From Paenibacillus xylanilyticus (GTDB taxonomy: Bacteria; Bacillota; Bacilli; Paenibacillales; Paenibacillaceae): 64,000 nt of DNA. The stretch covers positions 3,607,001 to 3,671,000 of the forward strand of contig NZ_CP044310.1 of assembly GCF_009664365.1 (NCBI RefSeq), written 5' to 3'. The stretch's first letter is position 1, and every line of letters starts with the position of its first letter. A program made the position numbers and the translations under genes. Positions 1 to 7,654 of the stretch are shown one piece after another. The notes under the pieces are model-generated. The model searched no databases. It was not told where the DNA came from and worked only from the letters and a program-made list of their open reading frames with translations.

Positions 1-153
1 TTCAGCAATGGACATGGAAATATAGCCAGTGCCCGCTCCAAGGTCCAATACATTGTCGGTTTTCTTGATAGGCAGCAGCTCCAATAGTTCCTCTGCAGGA
101 AATCTTTCGATATTTTCTAAGTTGTTAATTTTCTTTTGTAATTTTGGATTCAT
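1..153 (-). CDS. Class I SAM-dependent methyltransferase, N-terminal part (cut by window edge)
   Basis: The minus-strand frame opens with ATG at 153-151 behind a good ribosome binding site (AAAGGGGA, about 7 bases upstream) and runs off the window start. The visible 51 residues end in VLDLGAGTGY, the glycine-rich motif I that binds S-adenosylmethionine in class I methyltransferases. The substrate cannot be told from this fragment. It is divergent from the rsgA unit to its right, with a shared promoter region at about 154-340. Confidence 0.75.
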   Translation of the reverse strand, partial: MNPKLQKKINNLENIERFPAEELLELLPIKKTDNVLDLGAGTGYISMSIAE

Positions 154-281
154 GTTGGTCTCCCCTTTAATTACGGATAAAATAACTCTTTAATAACTAT
201 AATATACTTTCTCTGTAATGTAAACGCTAATGTTCCTTAAGATTAGAGGAAGCATCGTTTTCGGTAAGTTGTATTTTTCAA

Positions 282-310
282 TTGATTTTTCTGGAAGAAA
301 AGGGTATTTT
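282..310 (+). promoter_or_regulatory. Sigma-A-type promoter of the rsgA leader
   Basis: TTGATT (282-287), a 17-base spacer, then TATTTT (305-310). This predicts transcription starting near 317, just before the structured leader. It is the only good promoter-like pair close upstream of the leader peptide. Confidence 0.55.
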
Positions 311-341
311 ATAAAGAGCTTAGTGATAAGCTAGTTCCTTA

Positions 342-503
342 CACGAAAGGAGATGTTTTTAATGGCAGCTACTTATATGGTGGTTTCGTCTTAAAACTGA
401 ATAGTTGGCATACATGAAAAAAGCGGGAAAACGCCCGCATTATTTGGTATGCCATCCAAAGTAACCTTTCGTGAATATTGCTGTTTGCAGATACGATGAA
501 GGT
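342..503 (+). promoter_or_regulatory. Attenuation leader: mutually exclusive helices controlling terminator T1
   Basis: Seen directly: CACGAAAGG (342-350), which overlaps the leader-peptide ribosome binding site, is perfectly complementary to CCTTTCGTG (465-473). Nested inside are TGGCATAC/GTATGCCA (406-413/447-454) and GCGGG/CCCGC (423-427/434-438). ACCTT+TCGT (464-472) can instead pair with ACGA-tg-AAGGT (493-503), which uses the 5' arm and loop of terminator T1. A ribosome held on the leader would mask 342-350, free 464-472, and so favour the antiterminator. The switching model is inference; the complementarities are in the sequence. Confidence 0.6.
362..394 (+). CDS. 10-residue leader peptide (MAATYMVVSS)
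   Basis: ATG at 362 lies 9 bases after a textbook AAAGGAG (346-352), followed by nine sense codons and TAA at 392-394. Its strong ribosome binding site, the short length and the position between a promoter and two tandem terminators are the usual architecture of ribosome-mediated attenuation leaders seen ahead of antibiotic-resistance genes in Firmicutes. The peptide sequence was not recognised. It is likely a cis-acting sensor rather than a functional product. Confidence 0.6.
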   Translation: MAATYMVVSS

Positions 504-515
504 CGTATCTTTTTT
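489..515 (+). terminator. Leader terminator T1
   Basis: AGATACGA (489-496), loop TGAAGG, TCGTATCT (503-510), then five more T's. A perfect 8-bp stem plus U-run inside the rsgA leader, well before the gene. Its 5' arm is shared with the proposed antiterminator. Confidence 0.7.
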
Positions 516-523
516 GCGTCCTG

Positions 524-573
524 ATGCCGCGCGACAGCAGCTTCTTAAGAGGCTGCTTGTCCGTGGCATTTTT
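524..573 (+). terminator. Leader terminator T2
   Basis: Long hairpin: ATGCCGCG/CGTGGCAT (524-531/562-569, one G-U), GAC/GTC and AGCAGC/GCTGCT around a 10-base loop, followed by T's to 573. T1 and T2 are both followed by the same TTTTTGCGTCC sequence, suggesting a duplicated terminator tail. It ends 39 bases before the rsgA start, so it must be read through for expression. Confidence 0.7.
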
Positions 574-611
574 GCGTCCAAAAAACAACATTAAAGGAGC
601 TACCCAATAAC

Positions 612-1685
612 ATGATTGATTTGAAAACCTATGGATATACAGAGATAGATGCAGTGCAAGGCGGGTTATTGCCCGGCAGGGTGACAGAGCTTAGGCGCGA
701 GCGCTTCACGGTCATGACCGAGCGCGGGGAAGTAACAGCGGTTCTTAAAGGAACCTTTTATCACGGCGCGGCAACACGTGTGGACTTTCCATGCGTCGGG
801 GATTTTGTCTTGCTGCACTACAACGAGAGCGGAGACTCGCTCATCGCTACAGTACTGCCCCGCCGCTCCAAATTCTCACGCGCGGATTACTCCGGTCATG
901 CCACGGGTTATACCAAAACCGTGTTGGAACAGGTCGTTGCAACCAACTTTGACTATGTGTTTATCCTTTCATCGCTGAATGGAGATTTCAACGTTTCCCG
1001 CATCATGCGGTACCTGACACAAGCCAGGCAGAGCGGCGGTCAGCCGGTCATCATTCTGACCAAGGCTGATCTCGCCCCAGATTATACTATCCCACTCTCC
1101 GAAGTCACAGAAAGTATTCCTGGTGTGCCGGTTCACGCAATCTGCAGTCATTCAGCCATGGGACTGAATGAACTCAATGCCTATTTCATGCCTGGCAAAA
1201 CAATTGTCTTTCTCGGTATGTCTGGCGTTGGTAAATCGTCTCTCCTCAATGCATTAATGGAACAGAACGTAATGAAGGTGCAGGAGATCCGGGAGGTCGA
1301 CAGCCGGGGGCGGCATACAACAACCCATCGTCAGCTGTTCATGCTTCCCTCCGGAAGTATGGTCATCGACACCCCGGGTATGCGGGAGCTTGGTCTTTTT
1401 GATGCCGATGAAGGCTTACGCACAAGTTTTACCGATGTGGAGGCATGGTTCCCTCAATGCCGATTCGCGGATTGCCGCCATCAGACCGAGCCCGGTTGTG
1501 CTGTTCTTACCGCGATTGCCGACGGTTCGTTGTCTCGTGAGCGGTGGGAACATTATCTCGCCCAACTCCATGAGAACAGGTATGTCCAGGATAAAACGAG
1601 TTACCTCATGAACAAGAGGGCGAGAAGCAAAACGCTCGCCATGTATAGCAAGAACATGAAAAAAAACGGGGGTAAGAAGATATGA
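612..1685 (+). CDS. rsgA: RsgA-type ribosome small-subunit-dependent GTPase
   Basis: A 357-residue circularly permuted GTPase of the RsgA/YjeQ/YloQ family, which acts in the cytoplasm on late 30S subunit maturation. The permuted order is visible: G4 (TKAD, near residue 150) precedes G1 (GMSGVGKS, about 201-208) and G3 (DTPG, about 253). The C-terminal zinc knuckle is present as C283, C288, H290, C296. The N-terminal 90 residues fit the OB-fold. ATG at 612 follows AAAGGAGC. The usual rsgA sits beside a protein kinase/phosphatase and rpe; here it instead follows an attenuation leader and overlaps a kinase gene by four bases, so it is probably an extra, inducible copy. Whether it protects ribosomes from a drug is inference. 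Confidence 0.9.
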   Translation: MIDLKTYGYTEIDAVQGGLLPGRVTELRRERFTVMTERGEVTAVLKGTFYHGAATRVDFPCVGDFVLLHYNESGDSLIATVLPRRSKFSRADYSGHATGYTKTVLEQVVATNFDYVFILSSLNGDFNVSRIMRYLTQARQSGGQPVIILTKADLAPDYTIPLSEVTESIPGVPVHAICSHSAMGLNELNAYFMPGKTIVFLGMSGVGKSSLLNALMEQNVMKVQEIREVDSRGRHTTTHRQLFMLPSGSMVIDTPGMRELGLFDADEGLRTSFTDVEAWFPQCRFADCRHQTEPGCAVLTAIADGSLSRERWEHYLAQLHENRYVQDKTSYLMNKRARSKTLAMYSKNMKKNGGKKI

Positions 1686-2692
1686 ATATCAAATCCGAAA
1701 CGCTGAACGCTGTCTTACACAGAATATTTGAGAGAGAGATCATCTCGGCCGATTACCAAACCACCCCTCTACATGGCGGTACAGTGGGAAATGTAAACTT
1801 GGTGACGGGGGTTGCCGAAACATCCGAGAGCGAAAAATTGTCATACCGCATCGTGCTAAAAATTCAGAAGCAATGGAATCGTTACAATGATCCAGGCTCA
1901 TGGCGCCGGGAATATGACCTCTATGCATCTGAATTGGGTGAAACCTTCTCCAATGCCTTGCGCTGGCCAACATGTTATTACGCCGAGATGAATACCGAAG
2001 AAGATGAATTCCATCTATGGCTTGAATATATTGATGGCGTATCCGGTTTAGACTTGACCGGTGACATGTATGAACAGGCCGCGCTGGAACTGGGACGCTT
2101 TCAAGGTAAACTGTATGCCAAACAACCTGCTGTGCTGCAGAGCCTGACTAACCTGAGCCATGCAAACCTCATGAAAAACACCTATCTGCACTACCGGTCA
2201 TGGCCGGTTGTCTACGACTATATACGTTCAGAGGACTGCGCATTCCCGCAGCATGTGCGGCAAATGCTGATCGACATTGATGAGCACGCAGACGAAATAT
2301 TTGACCGCATCGAAAAACTCCCCCTTGTGCTGTGCCATAGGGACTTCTGGGTGACCAACTTGATCTATGCTGATGGGAAAATTGCGCTCATTGATTGGGA
2401 TACATCGGGTTGGGGCTACTTGGGCGAAGATTTAGCAAGTCTGATTGCGGATGAAGCGGATGTTCATTCCATGGTCGATTACTACAAGCGGTGTGTTCCC
2501 GCGTATTACCAGGGATTTTCTGAATATGCAGATGCACCCCCTGTTGCAGACCATTGCGTCTATGAAATGATCCTGCTCGTCTTTGGATACAGGTTTGTGG
2601 AGAGTTATCTCCACACAGAGGATGATGAAGAGAAGATAAAACTTGTTCAAATGCTCCAAACAATCCATGAAATGAAGAACATCACTGTTTAA
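1682..2692 (+). CDS. APH-family phosphotransferase (small-molecule kinase)
   Basis: 336 residues with the aminoglycoside-phosphotransferase/choline-kinase fold. The catalytic loop reads HRDFWVTN (H219, D221, N226) and the metal-binding segment IDWD (D238, D240), so both key motifs are intact. The start ATG overlaps the rsgA stop as ATGA, indicating translational coupling and one transcript under the same leader. The family phosphorylates aminoglycosides, macrolides, homoserine, choline or fructosamines; the substrate cannot be assigned from sequence alone. The leader makes an antibiotic substrate attractive but unproven. Confidence 0.85.
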   Translation: MNIKSETLNAVLHRIFEREIISADYQTTPLHGGTVGNVNLVTGVAETSESEKLSYRIVLKIQKQWNRYNDPGSWRREYDLYASELGETFSNALRWPTCYYAEMNTEEDEFHLWLEYIDGVSGLDLTGDMYEQAALELGRFQGKLYAKQPAVLQSLTNLSHANLMKNTYLHYRSWPVVYDYIRSEDCAFPQHVRQMLIDIDEHADEIFDRIEKLPLVLCHRDFWVTNLIYADGKIALIDWDTSGWGYLGEDLASLIADEADVHSMVDYYKRCVPAYYQGFSEYADAPPVADHCVYEMILLVFGYRFVESYLHTEDDEEKIKLVQMLQTIHEMKNITV

Positions 2693-2710
2693 TTTGTCCT
2701 GACAGAGAAA

Positions 2711-2749
2711 CTCCGAAACCCCTGAATGTTGTGGGTTTCGGAGTTTTTT
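2711..2749 (+). terminator. Terminator of the rsgA-kinase unit
   Basis: CTCCGAAACCC (2711-2721) pairs perfectly with GGGTTTCGGAG (2733-2743), followed by six T's. It lies 19 bases after the kinase stop and separates it from the convergent secA2 gene. Confidence 0.85.
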
Positions 2750-2793
2750 GCAGCAGCAATCGATTCGTTGAAATGAAATACTACGTTTAATCA

Positions 2794-5079
2794 CTATTTT
2801 GACTTCTTATACACCGGCCATAGTGCCCATCTCAAAATTTGGCTGCCCCAAAAAGCAAAGACGGTCGTTCCAGTCCATAAGCTGCGTCTGTTTTCGCTGT
2901 ACTGATCGTTGATAATATAAGTCCTTGTCGATGCAGGGCTTTTCAGACCGAGCTTTTCCCACTCCGATGGATCATTTGAATCTCCAAGTCTTAGAAGCAT
3001 CTTCTGAGATGCCTGATCGATTTTAACCGAAATTTGCTCGTAGGCCTGGGTGATTTGCATATGAAATTGGTCGATTGGATTGCGGCTGGCTATGCTCTCC
3101 AAGTGGATGCTTTCGCGAAGGTAAGAAACATATGCCAGATGTTCCGCCCAGAACTCATCGATATAAAAAAGACGTATCCTCTGTTCCGAGGGGCTCATCG
3201 GTATATCGCCTTTTAAAATCTTAAGTCGTTCGGCGTATAGGATTCGCCTCTGATCTTCCACCATATCCGAATAACTGTTCAGTTCCAGATGAATATCAAA
3301 GTTCTGACCCATAATAACGCGCTGAATATGCTCGATTTTACTGAGAAGAACCGTATCATCGAGTGCCTCATCCTGCCTAGGTACGTGAACCAATTTATGG
3401 ATGCCGAACTGAACCATTAACTCATCTTCCAAACTTACGAAAAATACGGAGGATCCCGGGTCGCCCTGGCGGCCGCAACGCCCGCGTAGTTGATCGTCAA
3501 TCCGCACGCTTTCATTCACATATGTACTGATTACGTATAAGCCTCCCAGTTTGGCGACCAATCCTGCCTGCTCAGGATTTCCGCCTCCGAGCCGAATGTC
3601 TACGCCTCGTCCTGCCATATTTGTAGAAACAGTTACGGCACCAATTTCTCCTGCTTTAGCGATAATTCCGGCTTCTTTTGCGTCGTTTTTTGCATTTAAA
3701 ACATGGCAATGTACATTTACCTTCGCCAGCGCTTCCGCTAAGTCATCGGACTCCTCAACACTGGATGTACCAATGAGAATCGGACGTCCCGTCACATGGA
3801 CAGACGAGATTTCTTGTACAAGCGCTTTTCGTTTGGCTTCTATATGAGTGTAAATTCGGTGCGGGTGGTCAATCCGTATATTGGGTTGGTACGGCGGAAT
3901 TCGCATGACCTGCAGCGCATAGATATGTTCAAATTCCATTGCAGAAGCATGCGCTGTAGCCGTCATTCCGCAAATGCCCGGATACAGGCTAATGAAGTGT
4001 TGAATGGTAATCGTGCCGAGAATTTTCCCGCCTACCGTCCACTGCAGCCCTTCTTTGGCTACAAGCGCGGCTTGCAGTCCGTCCGGTAAAAACCTGTTTT
4101 CAGCCACTCGGCCAGTATATTCGTCAATCAACTCGATTCCACCGTCTCGGACGATGTAATCGACGTCTCTTTTTAGTAACGTTTCCACATGCAGCGCACA
4201 ATTTAATGACGTTAACAAATGTGTATTATAGCTGTCATACAGATTGCCGCATCTGAGCAGTGACTCTGCCTTCGCTGAGCCTGCTTCATTCAAGTAAACG
4301 TTCCGTTGGAATTCATCGAATTCGTAATGCTCTCCTTGTTTAAGCTGCTGAGCCACTTTTGCGAAACGTATGTCATCATTATTGGAAGAGCCCGACTCTC
4401 CACTAATAACTAGCGGCACCCGTGCTTCATCAAGAAGCAGCGAATCCGCTTCGTCGACGATGACGAAGTGGAACGGACGATGAACCTGATCAACTTCGTT
4501 GAGCGCGATCGTGTCTCGTAAGTAATCAAATCCTGCTTCTTTTGCTGTCACATAGGTGATATCGCTAGCGTAGGCATTCTTTTTCTCGTACAGATTCATG
4601 CCCGCTTGAACTGAGTTTACACTTAACCCAAGAAAGCGATAGATCGGTCCCATCCACTCGGCATCTCGGTTGGCCAAATAATCGTTGAACGTCAGCACAT
4701 GCACGCCTTGGCCTGTCAGCGCATTTAGATAAGCAGGCATAACAGCGGAGAGTGTTTTTCCTTCACCCGTGTGCTGCTCGATTAGAAATCTCTCATGCAG
4801 AGCGATGGCTGCCATGATCTGTACATCGTACGGATTTAATCCGAGCTTTCTCTTCGCCACCTCGCAGACTAAAGCGTAGGCATCGACAAGCAGCTCATCC
4901 AAAGCTCTGCCTCCTAACGCTTCCTCTTTCAGTCGATGTGATTCCTCTTGAAGTTGTTCATCGTCCCAGGCCTCCAAATTCCTTTTTCTGATGAGTTTCA
5001 CTTGGTCACGATAGCCTTTCAACTGCCGCCGGCTATCGCGATCTTTGAGTTCACTCATCAACTTGGTGACTACATTCAC
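2794..5079 (-). CDS. secA2: SecA2-like preprotein translocase ATPase
   Basis: A SecA-family motor of 761 residues, shorter than housekeeping SecA (about 840) and without the C-terminal zinc-binding tail. Visible motifs: Walker A TGEGKT (about residue 100), DEAD box VDEADS (about 205; canonical SecA has DEVDS), GMTATA, TNMAGRGVDI, and the arginine-finger block QLRGRCGRQGDPGSS. The frame extends to 5121, but GAGGAGG lies inside that extension and sits 8-9 bases before GTG at 5079, so GTG is preferred. The C-terminus ends in about 20 hydrophobic/aromatic residues followed by YKKSK, unusual for a SecA and possibly a membrane anchor. Monocistronic. Accessory SecA proteins export subsets of surface proteins; the clients here are unknown. 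Confidence 0.85.
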   Translation of the reverse strand: MNVVTKLMSELKDRDSRRQLKGYRDQVKLIRKRNLEAWDDEQLQEESHRLKEEALGGRALDELLVDAYALVCEVAKRKLGLNPYDVQIMAAIALHERFLIEQHTGEGKTLSAVMPAYLNALTGQGVHVLTFNDYLANRDAEWMGPIYRFLGLSVNSVQAGMNLYEKKNAYASDITYVTAKEAGFDYLRDTIALNEVDQVHRPFHFVIVDEADSLLLDEARVPLVISGESGSSNNDDIRFAKVAQQLKQGEHYEFDEFQRNVYLNEAGSAKAESLLRCGNLYDSYNTHLLTSLNCALHVETLLKRDVDYIVRDGGIELIDEYTGRVAENRFLPDGLQAALVAKEGLQWTVGGKILGTITIQHFISLYPGICGMTATAHASAMEFEHIYALQVMRIPPYQPNIRIDHPHRIYTHIEAKRKALVQEISSVHVTGRPILIGTSSVEESDDLAEALAKVNVHCHVLNAKNDAKEAGIIAKAGEIGAVTVSTNMAGRGVDIRLGGGNPEQAGLVAKLGGLYVISTYVNESVRIDDQLRGRCGRQGDPGSSVFFVSLEDELMVQFGIHKLVHVPRQDEALDDTVLLSKIEHIQRVIMGQNFDIHLELNSYSDMVEDQRRILYAERLKILKGDIPMSPSEQRIRLFYIDEFWAEHLAYVSYLRESIHLESIASRNPIDQFHMQITQAYEQISVKIDQASQKMLLRLGDSNDPSEWEKLGLKSPASTRTYIINDQYSENRRSLWTGTTVFAFWGSQILRWALWPVYKKSK

Positions 5080-5100
5080 AGGTTGATCCCTCCTCAGTGG

Positions 5101-5133
5101 AAGTGCACTTCCTTTGCTCACTGAAGTGCACTT
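5101..5133 (-). repeat. Two copies of palindrome AAGTGCACTT upstream of secA2
   Basis: The perfect 10-bp palindrome AAGTGCACTT occurs at 5101-5110 and 5124-5133, 23 bp apart centre to centre, just 5' of the secA2 ribosome binding site. Such paired palindromes are typical of dimeric repressor sites. No cognate regulator is adjacent. Confidence 0.5.
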
Positions 5134-5247
5134 GGATTGGACAACATGAGTTCTAAAAACTACTCACTATCAAAGGAATTATTGTGCTCTTTTCACAAAT
5201 GAGAATGTGATTGTTGGGTTACTTTCCAATTCGTTCTAATAAGTATT

Positions 5248-6432
5248 CTAGCCGTGCAATTCCATCCCCTTCTTAAAGGCTTCATTACGTAAAGAATGGT
5301 TTAATCGAGCAAGATCTTCGTGGATTAAAGGGTATTCAGGCAGACTTGGCACGTCTGGCACGTCAATACAGAGGTTCTCATTATCTTTGAAGGAGTGTCT
5401 AAGCCTCTCGAAATAGACCTTGTACTCATGCACCCGCTCTTCCGCTACTTCTCTTGAAGGATGGCGGGACGCTGCGAGTAACATGTAACCCAGGTGCAAG
5501 CAATCCCCCACTGCTGGCCAGAGACTTGTAACCTTTACATCCCTGCGAAGGGATTCCGCTAATGCACTGTCATATACTATACGGAGCTGAAGCAAAGCTT
5601 GTTGGAGCCCCTGTTGTTTGGAGGCTTGAATTGGCGTATGTTCACTCTTTAACATGGAAATCAACACTTCCCCTTCTTTTTCAACAGCATCAGAAAAAAC
5701 GGTAAGCAACCGTTTAGAAGAAAGCTTCCTCCATAACAACGCCGTCCCGACAATGGCCACGATGCTTCCAATAATGATATCGACGAGCCTGGCGGATATG
5801 AAATACCCGCTAGTCAGAGCTGGATTGATTGTCGTTCCAATCAGAAGGGTACTGGGAGTAATGAACATAACTGCGAGCGAATAATTTCGGGCGTAGATTA
5901 ATTCCACGATAAACTGCAATCCGGCAAGTGTTAACGAAACAAACAAGCCAGCAGGTTTTAGCCATAGCAAGGCTGCCCCTATCCAAATCCCAATGATCGT
6001 GCCCACCGAACGTTGTATGCCGCGATGCAGATTACTGACATATGTCCCGCCTCCCATAACTGCAGCCGAGGATAACGGAACCCAATACGAACGGTTCAAA
6101 TGGAAACCATACGCAATAGCTGCTGAAATAAAAATTATGGTTCCGTAACGGAGAGCGTCAAAAGGGATATGAGAATCCCTGCTGAACATATTTTTAAATA
6201 GATCAGTACCACTTACATTTTTCTTCTCTTCGGCACCAGACGACGCTGGAGCAGGACTCAAATCAACAGTCCCAGAATGTATCTCATCTGCGAACTTTAC
6301 GTCTGCATAGAGATTTCTAAGAAAAGTACTGCTTTCTTCGTCCGATATTTGAACGTTTACATGTTTTTCCTTGTCTTTATCACGAAGCTGATTGCTCATG
6401 GTGAGCAGTGATTCGGCGAGCTGATCTTCCAT
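5248..6432 (-). CDS. FUSC-family membrane protein, C-terminal half (separate frame)
   Basis: 394 residues: an acidic cytosolic stretch of about 100 residues, then about six membrane segments resembling the second FUSC domain (YccS/AaeB-like aromatic-acid exporters), then a cytosolic helical tail. The 5' end overlaps the preceding FUSC half by 37 bases in the -1 frame. Only a weak ribosome binding site precedes the ATG at 6432. Together the two parts have the size (about 665 residues) and order of one full YccS-type protein (TM6-cytosolic-TM6-cytosolic), so this is either a frameshifted gene or a translationally coupled pair. Confidence 0.7.
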   Translation of the reverse strand: MEDQLAESLLTMSNQLRDKDKEKHVNVQISDEESSTFLRNLYADVKFADEIHSGTVDLSPAPASSGAEEKKNVSGTDLFKNMFSRDSHIPFDALRYGTIIFISAAIAYGFHLNRSYWVPLSSAAVMGGGTYVSNLHRGIQRSVGTIIGIWIGAALLWLKPAGLFVSLTLAGLQFIVELIYARNYSLAVMFITPSTLLIGTTINPALTSGYFISARLVDIIIGSIVAIVGTALLWRKLSSKRLLTVFSDAVEKEGEVLISMLKSEHTPIQASKQQGLQQALLQLRIVYDSALAESLRRDVKVTSLWPAVGDCLHLGYMLLAASRHPSREVAEERVHEYKVYFERLRHSFKDNENLCIDVPDVPSLPEYPLIHEDLARLNHSLRNEAFKKGMELHG

Positions 6433-7244
6433 CTCATGCTTTTTCTCTTGCGAGACATCGAGTATAGAAAGAAATATTGCTCAGCTTGTACGTTTAATCG
6501 TATCAATTTTGCCAAAACATCATTGTTCCGATTCCGTTCTCCGAGCAACTTGGCATGGGATAATGTTCGCTCTGCCTGCTTGATGAGAAACGCCGTTTGA
6601 TGCTGCCGTTCTGCATATGTATCCATTCCGATCGATGACAGAAGACTCGCCAAGCTCTGGTATACCGCCGAAACGGCCTTGTTCTCGTTACGGTGCGGAT
6701 TTACAAGCACTCCTGTCATAGCAACGATCCAGGCAAAAATGGCACCCAGCAATACGCATAGCACTTTGGATCCGAGCACAGCCGGTTCATGCGGCATGGA
6801 AGTGCCAATCGCATAAGCAAGGACGATAAACAAGGCTCCAGGGCCGGCTATTTCAAAAAGCTTAAACAGCATGGTGCTCAGAAACCCAACAACTCCAAAC
6901 ATAAGCACCATAAGTACATCGTTATAAGAGCTTAACGCACCGAGTGCAAATGAAGCAGTTAATCCAAGCGCAATCCAGAATAATCTTACAGCACGCTGGG
7001 AATACGGTTCATTCGATACATAGAGAAAAGTAAAACCTCCGACGGAAGCTAGTATGCCAAGAGCCGGATCTCCGATCAAAAAACCGATTAAAGATGGAAT
7101 TCCCACACTGATCGCCGAGCCAATTCCCTTGAACCAATTGAGCGGAAGCGGTTTGATACGGAAGGCTTCTCTATACGTTGCTTTCTTCGGAAACGGATGT
7201 TTAGGACGTCGTCTGTTGTCATGAGTAAATTGAGTATGATCCAT
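6396..7244 (-). CDS. FUSC-family membrane protein, N-terminal half
   Basis: 282 residues with about six hydrophobic segments from residue 40 to 195 and a short helical cytosolic tail, matching the N-terminal half of FUSC/YccS transporters. ATG at 7244 has a GAGGTTGG ribosome binding site. The last 13 or so residues (basic, after EQYFFLYS) look out of frame; in the -1 frame the reading continues as SILDVSQEKKHEMEDQ into the downstream half. A single-base change near 6455-6475 would restore one long protein. Probable role: export of amphipathic or aromatic compounds. Confidence 0.65.
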   Translation of the reverse strand: MDHTQFTHDNRRRPKHPFPKKATYREAFRIKPLPLNWFKGIGSAISVGIPSLIGFLIGDPALGILASVGGFTFLYVSNEPYSQRAVRLFWIALGLTASFALGALSSYNDVLMVLMFGVVGFLSTMLFKLFEIAGPGALFIVLAYAIGTSMPHEPAVLGSKVLCVLLGAIFAWIVAMTGVLVNPHRNENKAVSAVYQSLASLLSSIGMDTYAERQHQTAFLIKQAERTLSHAKLLGERNRNNDVLAKLIRLNVQAEQYFFLYSMSRKRKSMRWKISSPNHCSP

Positions 7245-7261
7245 CTTACCAACCTCTATTT

Positions 7262-7480
7262 CATCCTAGTTTTGTGTATAAGCTCTTGCATTGTTCTCGA
7301 TACAGGATAACAACTGCTGAACATCGCAAACTCTTCCTTCGTAATATCTTCCAATATTTTGGCCTAAGTAGCGTGTTCCTTAACCGTAATGGTGCAGGGT
7401 CTTTTTTGAGAAAAGCCTTCATGTTCTTACGCCAGCTTCCAATACGGTCCACTTTCGAATCAGCAGTCACGTTGTAGTTA
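7262..7480 (-). pseudogene. Unidentified decayed coding remnant
   Basis: Minus-strand reading from a GTG at 7470 gives a coding-like start (VTADSKVDRIGSWRKNMKAF), but protein-like sequence then moves to another frame after a run of six A's. That frame contains one TAG and then continues as ILEDITKEEFAMFSS to a TAG next to the FUSC start. Correcting one base in the homopolymer and the stop would give one C-terminal protein segment of about 75 residues. The family was not recognised. It could also be noise. Confidence 0.35.
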
Positions 7481-7487
7481 GCATAGT

Positions 7488-7517
7488 AAAAAAGGACGTC
7501 CTGTTTAGAACGTCCTT
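7488..7517 (-). terminator. Terminator downstream of the nucleotidyltransferase gene
   Basis: On the minus strand AAGGACGT, a 10-base loop, ACGTCCTT, then six T's (A's at 7488-7493 on the plus strand). Confidence 0.7.
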
Positions 7518-7654
7518 CTTTGTAGTCTAACCATAAATGTATGTAGATTTACATATTCGTGACCGAGCATGAAGAGATTTCAACTTGAAAACAAGAATTT
7601 GGGTTGTTCGTTTCCCCATCATTGAAGAAGGAATCAGAGATGCATAACAGACTG

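Larger units (their letters stand above)
7245..7654. other. 410-bp stretch between FUSC and nucleotidyltransferase genes
   Basis: Holds the unidentified remnant (7262-7480), the intrinsic terminator of the nucleotidyltransferase gene (7488-7517), and by position the promoter of the FUSC gene. No intact gene was seen. Confidence 0.5.

Noticed and set aside
214..227. Cre-like TGTAAACGCTAATG upstream of the partial methyltransferase
   Set aside because: The last two bases break the consensus symmetry and the gene is not a carbon-catabolic one; considered chance.
391..591. Minus-strand frames of 66-70 residues across the rsgA leader
   Set aside because: They run opposite to the promoter, terminators and leader peptide, lack ribosome binding sites, and their composition follows the hairpin sequences.
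6440..6480. Programmed -1 frameshift joining the two FUSC halves
   Set aside because: The -1 frame has a TGA just upstream and no canonical slippery heptamer or downstream structure was seen; mutation or coupled genes are simpler.
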